From Paramyrothecium sp. XJ0827 (taxonomy: Eukaryota; Ascomycota; Sordariomycetes; Hypocreales; Stachybotryaceae), in the NCBI GenBank assembly GCA_020881915.1, contig JAJFPB010000001.1, forward strand, positions 4,526,001 to 4,590,000: a stretch of 64,000 nucleotides of DNA. The letters run 5' to 3'. Position 1 is the first letter of the stretch; the number at the start of each line of letters is the position of its first letter. Positions 61,701-64,000 of the stretch are shown one piece after another. Under the pieces are notes generated by a model that saw only the letters and a program-made list of their open reading frames with translations, ran no database searches and was not told the DNA's origin. Made by a program: the position numbers and the translations under genes.

Positions 61701-62830
61701 GTTGGTGCTGGGTTCTCGCGAACGGGCTGGGAGACTCCTCAGAGGCTGCTGCGGATGCGTGGCAGCGAGCTCGAGGAGATTGGTGCCGCCGTCTGTACCT
61801 TTCCTTGTCGGAGGACCGAACCTGTGACACCCCGACCCCCTTCTCGCGTCCATAAGCGGGACATATTTGCATTCTGTCGGCGCCATTCCTTGCGGTTCTG
61901 GGGCAACAAGGCACACCAAAACAGGTAGTGGGAAAGAGAACAGCCTGAGGTACGGTGTACTCGCAGCGACTTTGGGCGGGTACGCGACACACCAAAAGTT
62001 GGGTGGTAATGTAGCGTTTCTGCTTGCTGATACTGTGCTGTACTTTGCTGATTGTGCCGACTGAAGGGGGCAGCTCACATCCCCCGCCCTCAGCACAACC
62101 ACCTCGTTCCGCTCCACTCTCTCTTCTTGCCTTGGGACAGCTGCCCAGCAATCCACTACGGTGAAAAGTGTCTTAAGTAAGGTGAGTAGGGTGAGATAGA
62201 GGTAGCTGTCGTAGAACATCTGCTCAGCTTCTTCCTCGGGGCGTCACTGCTTCAAGCATCCCATGCTTCGCGCTCATCATGATACTAAAAGCTAGAGTGT
62301 CATTCCGATTTTATCTTGAACCGTATCAAGACTAATCAGCGATAACTGCCCGCTGCACGAAAGCTACTCGTACTACCCTAACTGCCTTGCATTGGCTCGT
62401 CTCTTCGCACCTGAGAAGCTCCCGCTCCGTCGCGCCGGCACATCACATGATTGATGCGACGCGGTGGTCATAGCTCCCCGGCTCTGCCCCCTTGATCTCA
62501 GCGTGTGAGAGGTGGGTCCGTTTCGAAGAAATCACGGTCAGCGCAGGCCCAGGAAAAATAAGCGGTGATTTCGGGCAATGCTACGCGTCCATTTTTGGAT
62601 GCTCAATTTTCCTTTATTCTGATTGGTCCATTTATTCGACCCTCATTCGACGCGAGTGATTGGGAGCCCTTGGGACTTGCTCACTGGCGCCTCCCTCTGC
62701 CTCCCACCATCTAGATTTCCAGCCGAACGGGCCACTGTTGAACTCCACATCAAGTGGTCGTTAAAGCAAACCTCTGCCTATCCTTACATCATGAAACTTG
62801 GCAGAGGCAAAGTGATGGGAAGCATCTAGC
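58729..62830. other. 4.1-kb low-complexity spacer between CENP-H-like and NHP6 genes
   Basis: The longest gene-free stretch in the window. It has GC-rich low-complexity DNA, an interspersed GTATGGGAG repeat at 59367-59450, and long antisense-open frames at 59314-60051 and 61545-62219 (minus strand) that overlap other open frames and have no domain signature. TACCT motifs occur near 61246 and 61510. It must hold the NHP6 promoter; nothing supports a further gene. Confidence 0.5.
59367..59450 (+). repeat. Purine-rich repeat with GTATGGGAG units
   Basis: Four imperfect copies of GTATGGG(A/C)G begin at 59367, 59396, 59410 and 59440, embedded in a GA-rich run (GAAGAGGGAGAGGGAGA). The spacing is irregular (29, 14 and 30 bases). 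It lies about 640 bases upstream of the NHP6 ATG on the opposite strand, so the NHP6-sense strand is pyrimidine-rich here. Confidence 0.7.
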
Positions 62831-63610
62831 TCAATCGTTTTCATTTTCCGGGTCCAGCACAATCTCGCACAATTCCTCATCTAGTGCCCAGTTTACGCCG
62901 CTGCCTGCGACCATGCCACTTGCAACCCCCTTCATGATTCTCCATCGTCGCTTGGCCGAGTTCAACTCTGTCTGTGCTTGCGCCAGCTCTTGCTGCTTTG
63001 CGACATCTCCAATTCGCCCCATTTTCTTCCTTGTGACTTGTCGCGTAAGCTCTAGGAGCTCTGCCGCTTGATTTACATTGTTGCGTGATACCCGCAACGT
63101 CTCGCTCTGGACATCGGCCGACCTATGTCGTAAATCGCCAACGTCCGTCGCATCTTTGGCCACGAGCTGGGCCATTTCATCTCTGCGCTCAACCAAGGGG
63201 AGAAGATCACTGTGATACGTCAGCGAAGTCATGCGACTCCAATCCGTATGCGAAACGTGCCGTTCAACGGGAGAAGCGTTTGTGCCATTGTGCACAGCCT
63301 TGAGGATTGGGTTGGCCATCATGACAGCTTCAACAACATCATTGCGTAGTCTATACTTGGCTCGTGCTTGTAGAAGCTCACGTTGCGCTTTTCTTGACTC
63401 GTCTTCGGTGGGTTCTCCTCCTTCGGCTTCGGTTTGTCAGTCGTCATATTGCGCATGATCTTAGGCGACAAGCCTACCGTGGTACGCGTGCTGCGCGTTG
63501 ATGATTGCGATCTCGAGTCGCAATTCTTGTAGCTTGTCATAGAGGGCGAGGATCCTCTCTTCGCCATCGGCTAAGGGTAAATGGGACTCTTGGCTCGGTT
63601 CAACAGCCAT
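62831..63610 (-). CDS. CENP-H-like kinetochore protein
   Basis: Two exons (63610-63478 and 63420-62831, minus strand) give 240 residues. The N-terminus MAVEPSQESHLPLADGEERI leads to coiled coils (ILALYDKLQELRLEIAI; RKAQRELLQARAKYRLRNDV). The end of the protein has RRWRIMKGVASGMVAGSGVN, then WALDEELCEIVLDPEN, which matches the C-terminal signature I recall for fungal CENP-H (Fta3/Mcm16 in yeasts). CENP-H is part of the constitutive centromere network that links CENP-A chromatin to the outer kinetochore. The intron acceptor is AAG (CCGAAG), with an equivalent AAG six bases earlier that keeps frame. A possible extra intron (donor GTTTCG, acceptor CACAG, 47 bases) would break frame and was not used. 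Confidence 0.78.
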
Positions 63611-64000
63611 CTTGTGCTCGGGATCATTTATGTTTAGAAGTTTGGGGCATAATTTGAAGCCAGCCTTCAGTTTTCGCGACAGAAAGCAGTGATGCAGTAC
63701 TGTGTTCTGCACCCTTTGATGCCTTGGTCAATCAATCAAAAGTGGCTGGTGCCCTTCCCCTGTCAAGCCACAGTGGCACATTGTCCAATTTGGGGTCTCG
63801 TCCTCTGGTAGAGCAGCGCTAACCTTTCAAGGAGAAGCTTGAGTCGGTCACAAAGGTGGATACCTGACGTGCCTGGGGTCTCGTGCCTAGAGGCGTAGGT
63901 CTCCGTCATGCGACAGCCAGCCGGCCGCTTCATTGCAATATCATTGCCTTCCATCCCGACGCCCCCTTTGCGTTTTCTCGGTTGCTCAGCGCCGGTCTCT
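63611..64000. other. Right edge, no supported gene
   Basis: A frame at 63763-63954 and a TGGTAGAGCAGC segment at about 63797-63808 were examined; neither is a convincing gene or tRNA. This is the promoter side of the CENP-H-like gene. Confidence 0.4.

Noticed and set aside
61545..62219. Two overlapping minus-strand frames (224 and 200 codons) in the NHP6 spacer
   Set aside because: They overlap in different frames over the same DNA and contain no conserved motif.
63784..63850. tRNA-like stretch with TGGTAGAGCAGCG
   Set aside because: It resembles an A-box, but no paired T-arm or B-box (GGTTCRA) follows at the right spacing.

Overview
This window looks like nuclear DNA from a filamentous ascomycete, most likely a Sordariomycete. 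The coding genes are cut by short GT-AG introns of about 45-200 bases with CTAAC/CTGAC-type branch points. The set includes fungal markers: a Zn2Cys6 regulator, an MFS transporter, NUO-17.8-like complex I, a She3-like coiled coil and a CENP-H-like kinetochore protein. TACCT-rich blocks are scattered through the spacers. I saw no bacterial-style operons, CRISPR arrays, rRNA, convincing tRNA genes or intact transposons. Exon coordinates were read by hand from splice signals and frame continuity. Every multi-exon model given here sums to a whole number of codons.

Layout. 0-14 kb is accessory and metabolic: a 54-residue Cys-rich mini-protein, a peroxisomal dienoyl-CoA reductase-type SDR ending in AKL, a membrane-anchored histidine acid phosphatase, a six-exon Zn2Cys6 transcription factor, and an MFS transporter. 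14-24 kb holds an 810-residue orphan, a She3-like coiled-coil protein, the polyadenylation scaffold Pta1/symplekin and the cytochrome oxidase assembly factor Coa3. 24-32 kb is housekeeping: Dep1 (Rpd3L histone deacetylase complex) divergent from Nop12 (ribosome biogenesis), then alpha-tubulin. 33-36 kb has a secreted GH53 galactanase and a single-pass membrane protein, convergent. 37-41 kb has ribosomal protein uS19/Rps15, a small intronless SET protein and complex I NUO-17.8. 40.6-44 kb is an AT-richer gene-poor gap.

44-54 kb carries a Nudix hydrolase, a second single-pass membrane protein, a Gfo/Idh/MocA oxidoreductase, oligoribonuclease REX2 and phosphoglucomutase. 54-64 kb has a ten-exon fungal orphan, the HMG-box protein NHP6, a 4.1-kb low-complexity spacer and a CENP-H-like gene.

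The genes do not form one pathway. The only cluster-like group (acid phosphatase, Zn2Cys6 regulator, MFS transporter) lacks a biosynthetic backbone enzyme. The most unusual items are the mini-protein at the left edge, the acid phosphatase without a recognisable HD motif, the ten-exon orphan, several introns that seem to use AAG acceptors, and the dispersed TACCT-rich spacer repeats.
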